Source: Gavia stellata
Lineage: Eukaryota > Chordata > Aves > Gaviiformes > Gaviidae
Assembly (NCBI RefSeq): GCF_030936135.1
Contig: NC_082610.1
Span: forward strand, 22,328,528 to 22,392,527
Reading direction: 5' to 3'
DNA: 64,000 nucleotides
Positions 1 to 11,600 of this stretch are shown piece by piece; within the stretch, counting starts at the first letter, position 1; each line of letters starts with the position of its first letter. The notes beneath the pieces were generated by a model. It saw nothing but the letters and a program-made list of their open reading frames with translations. It did no database searches and was not told where the DNA came from. The translations under genes were made by a program, and so were the position numbers.

Positions 1-1854
1 GCTCCCGCAGCGTGACAGACTTCCCTCCTCACGCGAGGGGTTCGCACTGCTGCACGCCATGCCCTTCTCTTGAAAAACACGACCTGCTCAACTACCCCAG
101 TTACTTTGCTAGGAGTGCTGTGTCTCATGAAACTCACAGCTCTGACATCAAAGGAAAAGAGCAGAATAAATGCAGAATAAATTATTGATAAAACAACAAG
201 GCAAATCAGTTCTGAGCCTTCACGTATTCCTTTTCAAGAGATCAGCAAGTTACGTTACCCGGGTAAAACGACTTGTTCCAACAGCCGTAACTGTGTGGGC
301 CAGGAAGCATCTTTAAATATATCTGAGTGCGAGAAGCACTGAGACAGCCCCGGAGCCTGTCTTCTATTGGGGGAATGCTGAACATGCCACAAAATATGTA
401 GGGAAGTGGATTGTAAAATGTATTTACAATTCTGTATCAGAAGGATGACAGTAATATAAATGCGTGAATTCAGGAGCAAGCTATCTAAAGTTGCTTCAGA
501 GCATTCTCATTTTCCCACAAACGAAGTAGTGTCACAACAGAGGTAAACAACAGAGGAGAAGTTTTCGTTTCGGCTATTGTCGGAAGGACAAAAAGGGAAA
601 AAAGCTTTCACAGCCTTCAAGGGCACCAAAAAACTTCCCTGATGACAGATACATAAGATACAGTTTAAACATCACTCTTCTCCGTATGCATTATCCACTG
701 CCAGCCACTCTATCAAAACCTCCACATACGCTTGCAAGACAACTTGAAAGAAAAATCATACCTTCATAGAAAAATGCATTTCAAACCTGAAGGATACAAC
801 TAAATTATATCCATTAAACTCGTTTGAGATCAAATTAGCATCGCTAGATTTGTTAGAAAATGAACACTTAGTGACACCAGAAGGCACTTTTCTGCATGGG
901 CTGTACTATGAATTTGCAACTTGCTCCTTGTGCCAAAAAGGTTGTCTTGTTACACACACTGAGCAAGCTTTTTTAACCAGTAATAATATGTCTAAGCTTT
1001 CAGCAACCCAGATAAATCTTAAATAAGATCTTCAGGAGAAGAGTATTATCAGACCTGGTAGTTCAGCGAGACTTTTCCTTTCCTTTGAAAAATCTCAATC
1101 TCTAAACTAAACCCCCCCTAAATCAGTGGCACAAATGGTCGTTAAGAGAGCTATACTTACATTTGCTTGAACAATGACAAAATAATGTGTCTTTTCTTCG
1201 TAATTTAGTCTTTCCCATAGAATACTGCTCCAGACAAAGTGAGAGGAATATCAAAGGTGCTGCTGGAAGTCTGAAAAAGTTAAAACAGTACGATAAAATT
1301 GAACATGCTTCGAAGTTAAAACATGTTTCAGATAGGACACAACGAGATGATCGATTGGATGGCACACCAAAATTGCATATGCTTTCCACATTAGAGATTT
1401 TAAAGTCTTCTATGTTTTCTCCCCGCCCAATTTACTCTTTAAGAACCCCACAATAAATAATCTGTACGTAACAGAATTCTGATTCTTTGCATATACATTA
1501 TTACTTCCAACCACAAACTGAAGTCTAACTATCCTGCTTCTTGCAGATTTGCCATGCTGAATTAGCAGCGGTGTGTTCAGAAAAGCTTTCTCTATTTGTC
1601 AGCTGAGAGTTCAGGTCTTCTGTTTCTACGGTTTGGCGTGCCTTCATCTATTTTTTCCCACTATTGTAGAAAGTATCAAGTATTAGAGATTAAGAAATCC
1701 ACGTCACTGTACTTACCTTCTCTTTATTCTGGCTTTCAAGAGGGCAAGGAAGTAGTAAACATGCGGAGAACATTAAAGCTACACGCATAGGTGCCAGTTC
1801 ACAGTGGCAGTTATGCACTTGTTCATAAGGTAGTAAATTCAGATTTCACAGTGC
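1..1854. other. AT-rich flank, no gene recognised
   Basis: Mostly AT-rich sequence. Open frames of up to about 89 codons occur on both strands near 1.1-1.8 kb, but none resembles a family I know and none has a convincing pair of splice sites. I see no repeat family or RNA gene here. Confidence 0.5.
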
Positions 1855-2228
1855 CCCGCCAGCGAGTAGGCTGGGGGTGCACAAGAAGCTGGGGGGGTAC
1901 ACACGGTTGGGACAGCTGACCCCAACTGACCAAAGGGATTTTCCATACCATAGGATGTCGTGCTCAGCAATAAAACTGGGGGGGAGGGTGGCAGGGGGGC
2001 CACTGCTCTGGGTCTGGCTGAGCATCGGTCAGTTGGTGGGGAGCAATTCTTTTCATTTGCATCACTTGTTTTTCTTGGGTTTTATTTTCCTCTCTCTGTT
2101 GTTTGGGGGTTTTTTTCCTTAGGTTTTTTTTTTTTTTAATTTCTTTTTATTTATTAAACTTTTTATCTCAACTCACAAGTTTCTTTCTCACTTTTACCCT
2201 TCTGATTCTCAACCCCATCGCACCAGAT
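1855..2228 (+). mobile_element. Solo LTR of an avian ERVL-like endogenous retrovirus
   Basis: The order of motifs is that of a common avian LTR. A GCGAGTAGGCTGGGGGTGCA-type start leads into the U3 stretch CAGCTGACCCCAACTGACCA, then a TATA-like ATAAAA near 1,969, a T-rich stretch, TTTATTAAAC near 2,150, and a U5 with TCTCAACTCACAAG and TTTTACCCTTCTGATTCTC. The assignment rests on memory of this LTR type. No internal retroviral sequence flanks it, so it looks like a solo, probably 5'-truncated LTR. Its ends are approximate. Confidence 0.7.
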
Positions 2229-3160
2229 TTTGTTATTACCATCCTGCTAATGACACAATAGATCCTGCCAAACCTACAACCTGCAAAATGTGAAGACCAA
2301 CTTAGGCAAGACACGTTCCAGAAATTACAGTCAGCACAGGGAACCAGATGTATCTATCTTGTTCTGTCCTTGCCAGAACTGCTGGGTGACCTGTCATCAG
2401 CCCCAGTGACTAACAGCAAGCAACAATCTCTAATCTGCCTTAGCTGAGATGCAGCTCCTAGGAAAACAGCTCTTTCAGAAAGTCACGCCTTGTGATTTTG
2501 GGAAAGTGTTTCAAGGAAATGTTTTTAACACTCTAGAATGGTAAGACTAAGCATGGGAATCTCACTCCAAGTTCTAGCTCTGTCACAAATTACCTTTTTC
2601 TTTTTTTCTTTTCACCAGAAGCATGGCACTTCTTTCTGAATGCAAGATGAGTTACATGGGCTACACAGACAGCCCAATGAAAACTGAGAAATGAGTAATT
2701 CCCACCCCCTTCCTTGGCACTCCAACACTCCTTTCACACTCTCTTCCCTGCCCGCAGGCAGGCCTTACGCAGTCTGCGCAACACGTACAAGAGGATGACT
2801 CCACCAGATATTGCCCAAATCATCTCCTATTTGAGTTTGATCAGCTCAGCTGCTGCCACAGCCTTTTCTGGCCTTACATGCAGTCTTGCCCCATTCTGGC
2901 CCTCTCAGAAAGCTCCTACAGGGATTATCTCACTCGCTGCCTTAATCACAACTGACAGTCTCCTTAAAACCCTCAAGTTGTTTCCGTCACTTCGCACATA
3001 CAGTTAATACGGCCTCTCCTGGCTCCAGTAAAACCATCCACCCTCTGTACCCCCATTTCCCAAAAGCCGGCAGCACAGCGTCGGTGGGGGGAAAGGCACA
3101 TATCAGAACCTGGGGCTGAGAGAGAGGCACCAACATCTGCCAAAGGGAGCTGCCTCCAAC
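2229..3160. other. Unannotated interval
   Basis: No recognised gene. A 97-codon plus-strand open frame at 2,714-3,007 has no family match I know and no clear exon borders, so it is not called. The sequence becomes progressively GC-rich toward the CpG block that follows. Confidence 0.4.
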
Positions 3161-3429
3161 CAGGGCCGCTCCCCACCGAATTCTCTGACAACAAAGCCCC
3201 GGTGCATGGTCTCACCAGGAGCGAGAAACAGCTTCCACGTCTGGAAAGCCCCCTTTATGAAAGGCTGTCAACAGCGATGGGGTTGTCCATGAGCATGAGA
3301 CCCGCTTCAAGGCCTGGGGACAGCAAAGGCACCCGGTCTGTCCCCACCAGAGCACGCCTGCTCCACAGCTTGGAGCCGCCCCTCGGCGAGGAGGCAACTC
3401 TGCCCTCCCCTGGCCTGCCGACAGGCAAC

Positions 3430-4170
3430 ACTCACCTCCAGCTGTCCGGGCTCCAGCTGGGGACCCCCGGGGCAGCAGCAGGAACCGCTCTGACCCTGGC
3501 TGTGGGGCTGAGCACTCGGGCCCAGGGCTGGCGAGGGCCCCGCCCTCCCCTCCTCCTCCTCAGCCTGCTCAGCCTCTGCCCCCTCCGGCCCCGCCTCAGG
3601 CTGCCTGGGGCTGACAGGCTGCCGCCAGCTCCGCTGATTGGCTCAGCCACGGCCAATGGCGTGGCTGTTGTTGGGTGGGCACAGGCAGCCCGGGCTCCTC
3701 GCCGAGCTGCCCCGTGCCTGCTGCCCCGCTGTGCTGCAGCGCAGTGCTCAGCCGGCCGGGACGCCGGGCCTGGGGGAGAGGGCCTTCGAGCAGGGCCCTT
3801 CGAGCAGGGCCCTTCGAGCAGGGCCCTTGCACCGGGGGCTGTTCGCTCCGCAGCACGAGGCGCGTGCACAGCTCTGCCCTCCCTGTCCCTGAGTGCTCTC
3901 AGGGGTCTGGGCCTGCTCGGGGAGGGGAGAGGGAGCGGGGCAGGAGGGGCGCTCCCTTGGATCTGCTCTGGCGTGGTCAGTCTCTCCAGAAAAGCAGGTG
4001 TGCCTGTGCTGCCAGCCACAGCCCTGGGCAGGAGGAGCTGCGTGATGGGAGCCTCTCGCATCGGCCAGGCCGGCACCTGGCAGGAGGCAGGGCTCTGCGC
4101 TGAGCCCAGGGCCTTCCTCAGGCCTCGCCTTCCTCTGGGCAATGAGGAGGAGAGACACCCCGTCCTGGCG
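3430..4170. promoter_or_regulatory. CpG-rich promoter-like block with paired CCAAT boxes
   Basis: This block is GC-rich with many CpG dinucleotides. It contains GC-box-like CCCCGCC motifs near 3,540-3,595, an inverted CCAAT box (GATTGG, about 3,636) and a direct one (CCAAT, about 3,652). Long frames are open on both strands, as GC-rich DNA often gives. It could be the promoter of the plus-strand MROH gene, whose first recognised exons lie about 3-4.5 kb downstream, or of a leftward gene outside the window. No transcript start can be fixed from sequence. Confidence 0.45.
3783..3828 (+). repeat. Three tandem copies of a 14-15 bp unit
   Basis: The unit CTTCGAGCAGGGCC is repeated three times without interruption inside the CpG block. 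Each copy contains the palindrome AGGGCCCT or part of it. It is short enough to be a small variable-number repeat. Confidence 0.85.
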
Positions 4171-5311
4171 CGGCCCAGGACATCCTCCTGTGGCCAGAAG
4201 GAAGGACAGAGCCCCCGTCGCTCTCCCCGCGGGGACTGGCCGCTGTCCTTCGCTTCTGTTCCCGAAGCTCCCCCGTGCTGGCAGGCCCCACAGAACTTCA
4301 GGGCCAAGCAAATGCCGGAGCGCTGGGGGCTCCTGGGGCTCAGGGCAGGTTTGGGCATCTCCGAAGCCAAGGTGCGGCTGCCCCTTTGCTTCTGCGGATG
4401 CAGTTACTTGCTGCCCCCTTAGTGGTCAAAACTGCTTCTCTTCATGGCACACGGACTGGACAGAAGCCACTTCCCTGTTAGTCTGAGAGGACTTCAGGGA
4501 AACGAGGAAGGCATGTATGAGGACAATGAAAAGGAGCTGCGTCAAGGTTTTTCTGCTGTTTCAGATCTGAACTCAGACATTTGTGTGCATCCCAGCACCA
4601 AGTCAGGTTTTCTTCCTCCAAGCTGCACAGCTTTTTGCCAGCGAAAGTGAGTTGGGCTGAGATGGTCTTTGGGATAACTCGGCTCCTTTCTTTTTTAATT
4701 GGGTGCCTACACTTCCCTTTTTTTCAGCAATTTCTTTCTCTCTCCCCCCCTTCCCCCCCTTCAGTTCCACCCTCTTTCAAAGGTAATTATGATTTGACTT
4801 TCTGGACAGATCATCGCATAGGCAGACACAAGATATAAGTATGGGCTGGTCTATACCTTCAGAGCTGTAGGCTGAGCTATTCTACTCTACCTTTGAAGGC
4901 TAGATAGGTATGGGCTATGGGTAGAGTTACTCTTTGCCAGTTATTATTTCTTTTGGGGTCCTGTGACAGTGATGGTAAGGTCATCAGCCTGCAGCTCACT
5001 GAAAGAATTTTGATGGCGAATGCTGTTCTGTGTGTTTCATTTTCAATAATCATTGCATTGAGCTAGAATTATTTCTATGCCATTAGGTGATGGGAATCTT
5101 CTTGCACTCGTCTTCTGTTTCTGGATCGCGTCCTGACAGCCATTGTCATTCAGAGCTATCCCGTCTGTTCCCGAGAGGAGTGATGGCCACGACATGGAAC
5201 AACTCCTGTGAGTAATGGCTTCACCAGTAGGCTTGGATTTAGTGAATCCCCATGGACAAAGGGATGTAGCAGGTGCTCCATCCAAGAATTTTGATGTGCT
5301 GACACTCTAGT

Positions 5312-5925
5312 GTGAATGTGGAGGTGTTTCTTCCTCCTCCTCCTCTTCCTTTTCCTCCTCCTCTGCTGGTTCTTCGTCATCATCATCGTCCTCCTCCTCC
5401 CATTCCTCTTACTCCTGTTCTTCCTCCTCCTCCTCCTTCCTCCTCCTCCATCCTTCTCCCTGCTTCTATTACCTTCTGTTTTTCTTCCTCCTCTTCCTGT
5501 TATGCAGTTATGCTGTTAACACTCCTCTTCCTTACCCTCATCCTCCTGTTCCTTCTGTTCTTTTTCTTCATTTTCTTCCTCTTATTCCTCCTCCTCTCTT
5601 CCTCTTTCTCTTCCCCCTCATCCTCCTATCCCCCCTCCTACTTTTTCTTCCTTCGCCTTCTCCTCCTCTTCTTATTGCTGTTCCTTTTCCTATTTCTTCT
5701 CCTCCTGTTCCTCCTCCACCACCTCGTCTTCCACCGCTTGCTCATTTCTCATTTTTCTCCTCCTCCACCACATTCTGTTCCTTTTCATCCTCATCCTATT
5801 TTTTCCTCCTCCTTATCCTCATCTTCCTTCATGTGTTCCTCCTTCTCTTTCTCCTTCAACTTTTCTTGCATTTTCTCCTCATCCATTTCCTTTTGTTTCT
5901 CCTCATCCTTTCCTTGCATTTTCTC
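5312..5925 (+). repeat. Homopyrimidine CCT/CTT tract
   Basis: About 600 bp in which nearly every plus-strand base is C or T, built from TCC, TTC and CTT triplets without a fixed period. It ends exactly where CR1 sequence begins. Such a tract can form triplex DNA and is a common site of length change. Long open frames across it on the plus strand arise only because stop codons need purines. Confidence 0.9.
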
Positions 5926-6942
5926 CTGGCCAATTGTATGAGGTTCCACAAGGCCAAGTGCCGGGTCCTGCACTCAGGTCGTAACAACCCCATGCAACGC
6001 TCCAGGCTTGGGGAAGAGTGGCTGGAAAGCTGCCCGGCAGAAAAGGACCTGGGGGTGTTGGTCGACAGCCGGCTGAATATGAGCCAGCAGTGTGCCCAGG
6101 TGGCCAAGAAGGCCAACGCCATCCTGGCCTGTATCAGAAATAGTGTGGCCAGCAGGAGTAGGGAGGTGATCGTGCCCCTGTACTCAGCGCTGGTGTGGCC
6201 GCATCTCAAATACTGTGTTCAGTTTTGGGCCCCTCACTCCAAGAAGGACATTGAGGTGCTGGAGCGTGTCCAGAGAAGGGTGACAGAGCTGGTGAGGGGT
6301 CTGGAGCACAAGTCTTGTGAGGAGCGGCTGAGGGAACTGGGGTTGTTTCGCCTGGAGAAGAGGAGGCTGAGGGGAGACCTCATGGCTCTCTACAACTACC
6401 TGAAAGGGGGTTATGGTGAGGTGGGTCTTGGTCTCTTCTCCCATGTAACCAGCGATAGAATGAGAGGAAATGGCCTCAAGCTGCGCCAGGGGAGGTTTAT
6501 ACTGGAAAGCACAGGAGGTGTAAGTCTTTACAGACTATTTTTTCTCCTTCACGTATTCCCTTTAAATCATCTCTTCAACTCTTCCCAATAAGTATGTAGC
6601 TTTCGAAGATAACAGCTTTATAACAGATTTGAAGAGGTGCTTTTCTCCAAAGCTTTTCTGCTGTTCATCTACATTAGGAAAAATGTCTTTCCTGAGAGAG
6701 TGGTGACACACTGGAATAAACTGCCCAGGGAAGTGGTGGAGTCACCCTCAGTGGAGGTGTTCAAGGAACGTGTGGACGTGGCATTGCGGGACATGGCTTA
6801 ATGGGCATGGCGGTGTGTGGTGTGTGTTGGGTTTTTTTGTTTGGTTGGTTTGGGGTTTTTTTTGTTGATGGTTGGACTTGATGATCTTACAGGTCTTTTC
6901 CAGCCTTGGTGATTCGGTGATTCTGTGTCTGTGTGATTCATT
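5926..6942 (+). mobile_element. CR1 LINE, 3' end (RT C-terminus plus 3' UTR), interrupted
   Basis: From GCCAATTGTATGAGGTTCCA the sequence encodes the end of the CR1 reverse transcriptase, including the short runs [19 protein letters not shown] and [18 protein letters not shown]. It continues into the 3' UTR and ends in GATTCGGTGATTCTGTG, the CR1 terminal motif. The copy is 5'-truncated, as most CR1 copies are. Compared with the copy at 41.5 kb, about 160 bp of unrelated AT-rich DNA (about 6,505-6,668) lies between the reverse-transcriptase end and the ATTAGGAAAAA stretch, so the copy was interrupted after insertion or comes from a variant subfamily. Confidence 0.92.
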
Positions 6943-7150
6943 GCTCCTGTAATAAAAGAGTAAGCAAGTGTACCTAATTCCTCCTAACATGGGCATGACC
7001 AGGGTTCCCCCCACAGCCAAGGCCTAAAACTCACCACGGGGCGAAAGTGCGGGTGGACGGAGGAGTGGGTGGGTGCAGAGGCCGGACGGGCGTGGAGGCA
7101 GAAGGGGTCTCCAGCAGAAGCTGAGGGATGACTTTTCCCTGCTGTTGCAG

Positions 7151-7276
7151 CCACCTTTCTCCAGGAGCGGTCCGGGTCCTGGAAAGGCTGGAGCCGCATC
7201 AAGCAGGCTGGGACATATTCAAGCACGTCACTGAGACCAACAGGCAGCAGCAAGAGCTGCAGAGGCAGCCGCCCTG
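7151..7276 (+). CDS. Candidate 5' exon of the MROH gene
   Basis: A good acceptor (CTGCTGTTGCAG) precedes and a strong donor (GTAAGT) follows. One frame is open throughout and looks protein-like (for example GWDIFKHVTETNRQQQELQR). It leaves two bases that join the next exon (8,677-8,750) in phase, and that exon in turn joins 9,261 in the MROH frame. It may be translated, if a start lies further upstream, or be 5' untranslated with translation starting at 8,735. No upstream coding exon was identified. Confidence 0.5.
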
Positions 7277-7589
7277 GTAAGTACCTCCAAACAGGGAAGG
7301 TGCTTCCCCCGGCTGCAGGGCCAGCCCGGGGCGGGGAAGAGGGGACTTCTCTGACACTCCTCGTGAGACAGAAGCAGGTTTTGGAGCCTGGCGTTGGACT
7401 GGAGCTCCCTGACGAGGGAGAGGGGCTTGCTGGGCACCTGAATTGGCTTTTTGTGGGGGACCTGGCTGGAGAGAGAGGGATCCCTCTGATGGCTGGCTCT
7501 GCCCTTTCCAACCCAGAGTGAAGAAGATACTTTGTAATGCGTGCACCTGGTATTTAGACATAAAATTACAGTTAAAAACTGTCTCCACT

Positions 7590-7982
7590 AACTAACAGTA
7601 AGGATTACCACAAGGTCAAAGTCTAGGAAAATAGAAGAGAGTGCCAAAACTGTTTTAAGGCTGACCTGCCTCATTGTCATGTGAAACCCACACCTCCTAG
7701 CTAGAAAACGTCCCCAACCCAAATAAGCCCCCTCCCCTCTGGGCATGCGTAGGGAATTGGAACTGTATCTGTAAGATGAAGTAAGAAAGGTACTAACCAA
7801 TAGTTAAGGGGTAGGAGCAGTAGGCGTAACTAACTTTGTCACCTGTTTTAAATCCCTGTCATGATTTCAGCCCGGGGTGCATGCTGGCTGGAGAGATCCC
7901 CCACGCACCCGGCGCCGAATGAAGTAATGCCTGCTCTTTAATAGACCAGTGTGAAGGGGTTTCATTCCCGATTTCGGTGACA
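7590..7982 (+). mobile_element. Solo LTR of an avian endogenous retrovirus
   Basis: The 3' half has the typical avian LTR order: TTTTAAAT as TATA-like box near 7,847, the CACCCGGCGCCGAATGAAG region with a degenerate poly(A) signal, then a short U5 ending near CATTCCCGATTTCGGTGACA. The 5' border is a guess from where similar composition begins. It lies in an intron of the MROH gene in the same orientation, between the candidate 5' exon and the exon holding the first good ATG, so it could act as an alternative promoter. The family assignment is from memory. Confidence 0.6.
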
Positions 7983-8676
7983 CTGGCACTGAGGGAGGGA
8001 GCAGGAGGGCGCCCGACCGGGGCTGGGCTGCAGCAGGGCTGGGCTGGGCACCCTCCGCCTGTTCGTGCTGCGAGGCCTCAGGGCGAGGGCCCGCGCCTTC
8101 CCCTGAGAAGGCCCAGCACGGCCCGCAGGGCGGGATGGGCCAGGAGCAGCTGTGCCCCGAGGGCCCAGACAGGCTGGGCTGGGGCCCCCCATCAGCGCTG
8201 ATGTTCTGGGCTGAAAATGGGAAAATGGGGAATAACTGCCGTGCATGTTTACTGGAGGCTTGTGGCCTGATGCTCTCAGGCCCTGGGTGCCAGCGAGGCT
8301 TTCCAGATGGCTGAGTAACGCCGTGCGGATGTGAGCGGTGGCACAAACTGCTCCGGTGGCCTCGGGTCCCTGGAGGGGGACGTGGATCGGGGACGGAGCT
8401 GGGAAGGGCTCTCGGGAGAAAGTCCTTGCTAGAACTGTTCGAGGACCATGAGTGAGTTCAAGTGATGGAGAATGGGGAAATCCTGCATTTCGGGGCCTGT
8501 GGGGATCCGCAGGGTGCTGCGTGTCTGGTCCCCGCCCCGCGGCGTGTCCCCAGCACGTGTCCCTGTGTCACAGCAGCCCTCTGTGAGGCGCCGTGCCCCG
8601 CACGGGTGTCACAATGGCCAGGCTCTATATCTTCCCAAGGGGCTGGTGCTGCCCCAGTTTCTCATGGCGTTCGCAG

Positions 8677-11600
8677 GAGGAGGACCCAGAGAGAGCAGTG
8701 CGTCCATCTGGGGGATCCTGCTGCCCTGAGGAGGATGAGAGCACTCAGAGGTGAGGGGGTGGTGGGAGGCTGGGGGCTGATGCCTGCTGGGGGCTGCGTC
8801 CCCGTCACCTCTCATCCTGCTGCCAGGCACCTCCGAGAGGGCTCTGGCTCCATCCTCTCCCTGCCCTCCGTGGGGCAGCTGGGGACTGCTCAAAGACGAC
8901 CTGGCCCGGCCGACTCTTGTCGGGGCTGCCCAGCCCCAGCCCTCCCAGCGCCTCCTTGCAGGGCCCCATGTCCATGTCCCGCCCAGCTCGGGGCCCCCGT
9001 GCTGGACCTGCTCTAGCGCATTGCTGCCATTCTGTCACTGGGGAGCCCAGAATGGATCCAGTCCCCCAGTGTGGTATTCCCAGTGCGGTCTTCCCAGTGC
9101 CGCAGTGAGGGGAAGACTCCCTTCCCTCGTCCCAGTGACTGCCCTCTTGCCAGTACAGCCCAGCACGGGCTGTTAGTGCTGGGAGAGGCTGGGAAGATCC
9201 TCTCCCCTCCCTGGTGCAAAGCCCTGCAGCCAGCAAAACCATTTCTTTCTTTTCTTCCAGCTCTCTGCCCGTGCTTTGGTTCTCAGTCCAGACCTGCACA
9301 TCCTGAGGATGGAGGCAGGGCAAAGAAGGCTGTCCCTAAAGCCGTCACTACCTTTGTGGCTAGCGGGGCTTCTCTGCTAAAGCGGCTGCAAGACCATGAG
9401 GTGAGACAAGGGGGCTCGAGGGCTCCCCTCCAAGCCCTTGACTTCCCCAGGTGCCGTGGCAGAGGGGGATCTCGCGTGATGGCACCTCTGCCCTCCTGCA
9501 GGCGCTTCGTCCCCAAGCGCCGATCCTGCCGCTCCAGCTGGACTAATGCCACTGCTCCCTCCCTCCTTTCCCTGGGAGCTTGCAGTGCTCTCCTGGACAA
9601 GGCAAAGCCTCGGGCATAAATCCCAGCATCTCTCCAGCACCTTTGCCCAAGTGCTCAAGGCCCCACCTTAGCTTTGGTTCCAGAACTGTCCCAGCGCCTG
9701 GGCTCCTGCCTGTGCGAGGGGAGCGACACTGTGCCCCAAGGTGCAGGGAGTTCATGGCTCCCCCTCCTCAGGGACTGGTCTCATTCCCACATCTTCCCCT
9801 TCCTCGCCTGGCACTGTCCGTCTGACCTCCACCATCCCCCATCCTCAGGAACGACTTCCTAGGCTCCCGCATGGCCTTTTACCCTGGTGGAATCAACCTC
9901 CCTGTCTGGCTCTCTGGTAGTGTCAGAGGTGCCGTGGAAGATCTTGCCGTTCCCCGTGGCTGTCCTGACCGATGCCTGCAGCTCGTACCTCGTGCCCATG
10001 GCAGAGAGATGATTTGGGGGGCAGTAGGTCTCTCTCGTGGGTCCCTGGCAACGAGGGCAAAGCAAGTCCCATCACTCCCATGTGTGGTCTGTCCCCAGGG
10101 TGACCGAGTGGAGACATACTGGGAGCTGGAGAGCTTCTTGCAAGGAGACGATGGCAGTTTGCAGAGCGGTGTCGTGAACCGCCTGATAGCAGAGGTGTCC
10201 AGTGACATGCGAGCAGCCCAGGTGAGCTTGTTCTCTTTCAAGGCCGCCAAAGCAGCCTGCCTCTGGCCCTGGTTTTTGGGGAAATCCAGAGCAGCACAGA
10301 GATGTTCCTCAACTATTCAGACCCAGTGGAGGTCCGAAGGGGACTCCTTCTTATAGGGCATTTGAAGAGGAGATGCAGAGAGTAGTGCAGAGAGGTGGAC
10401 GCGGGGCTGTTTCTAACTGAGCGAGAGCTGGGTTCAAGCTCACTTGAGGAACAGCCCTGGGAACTCAGCAGCCCCGTGGAGAGGCCCCAGGGGGTCCTTG
10501 AGTCTGTGACAGTTTGTTCCTGGCATCTCTGCAGAGAGGGAGAGAAGGCAGCAGCACAGGGCTGTGCTAGGGAAAAGCCTCCCTGGTCTCACCGGGGAGC
10601 TGCTCGCCTACCCCAGGGTACAAGAGGCAGCAGGCGCCCGGCCTGAGCAAACTGCCCCGTGGGGTGTTGCAGGGGAGACAGGGACATTCAGCCTGTCCGA
10701 GTGCCTCAGCCTTTTTCTCAGGAGTGTTTAACTTGTGGCACTTTTTCAGGGTGTGACAGATGATGTGAAGATGGCTGCTAGCGACGTCCTGGTGGCTCTG
10801 GCCCGCTCCCGCTTCCACTTTGTCATGTCTGAGCTCCAGAGCCACCTGAAGGCCATGGGGAAGGTCCCTGATGAGATCGTGCTCCTCACCTTGGGCAAAA
10901 TGGCCCGCAGCTACGGTACGGCACCCTGGGCCTCTTGGTTTGGGTAGGGGTCTGTGATAACGGGGAGGAAGCACCCTCCCCCTTCCTGAAGGCTCTGTGT
11001 TGAACTGGGGGGCTATGAAGTCGCCATGCCTCCTTGCTCTGTGCCAGGGCTGGCCGGCAGCTGTGCCTTACTAGCCCAGTCCTGGTTCCTGGAGGGTGGG
11101 AACCCACTGGAGACAAACCTGCAGGGTCTCTGCCCCGCACTGTCCTCCCCATTTCCCTAAAGGGCTTTCCTGTGTCCCCCTTGGGGAAGGCAGCCCTCCC
11201 CACACCCTCTGGCATGTCCCGCATGGCCCAGCAGCCCCAGCCTTGCCAGGGATCGACCCCGGTCTCCCGTGTCTCTCACTGACCCTCTCGGTCCCTCTGT
11301 CCCTGCCTTCTCTGCAGCCCTGCGGTGCATCCCCTTCGTGGGAATGACGCTGCTTGCCCTGCGTGCCATGCTGAGCCAGGTGGGGAGTGGCCGGATCCTG
11401 CGCGCCGTCTGCAGTGGTGAGTGTCGGCTCCTTAGCTGGGGTCCCAGGGTCAGGGGCTGGGGTGGCCTTTGATGCCTCCATGTGATCCCAGAGGGAACAT
11501 GGCAGGAGTCAGCCCACAGCGAGGTCAGGCCTTGGCGATCCCAAACCGCTGTGAGTGTGCAGAAGGAGCGGGAGAAGCCCCGGAGGTTTCTGTGGGCAGG

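Noticed and set aside
3202..4422. 406-codon plus frame and 312-codon minus frame over the same DNA
   Set aside because: Both strands are open because of high GC content. There is no domain, the composition is biased, and the region is better explained as a CpG promoter block.
5833..6591. 252-codon frame that looks like a novel protein with a Leu/Phe-rich start
   Set aside because: It is the pyrimidine tract fused by chance to the CR1 reverse-transcriptase tail.
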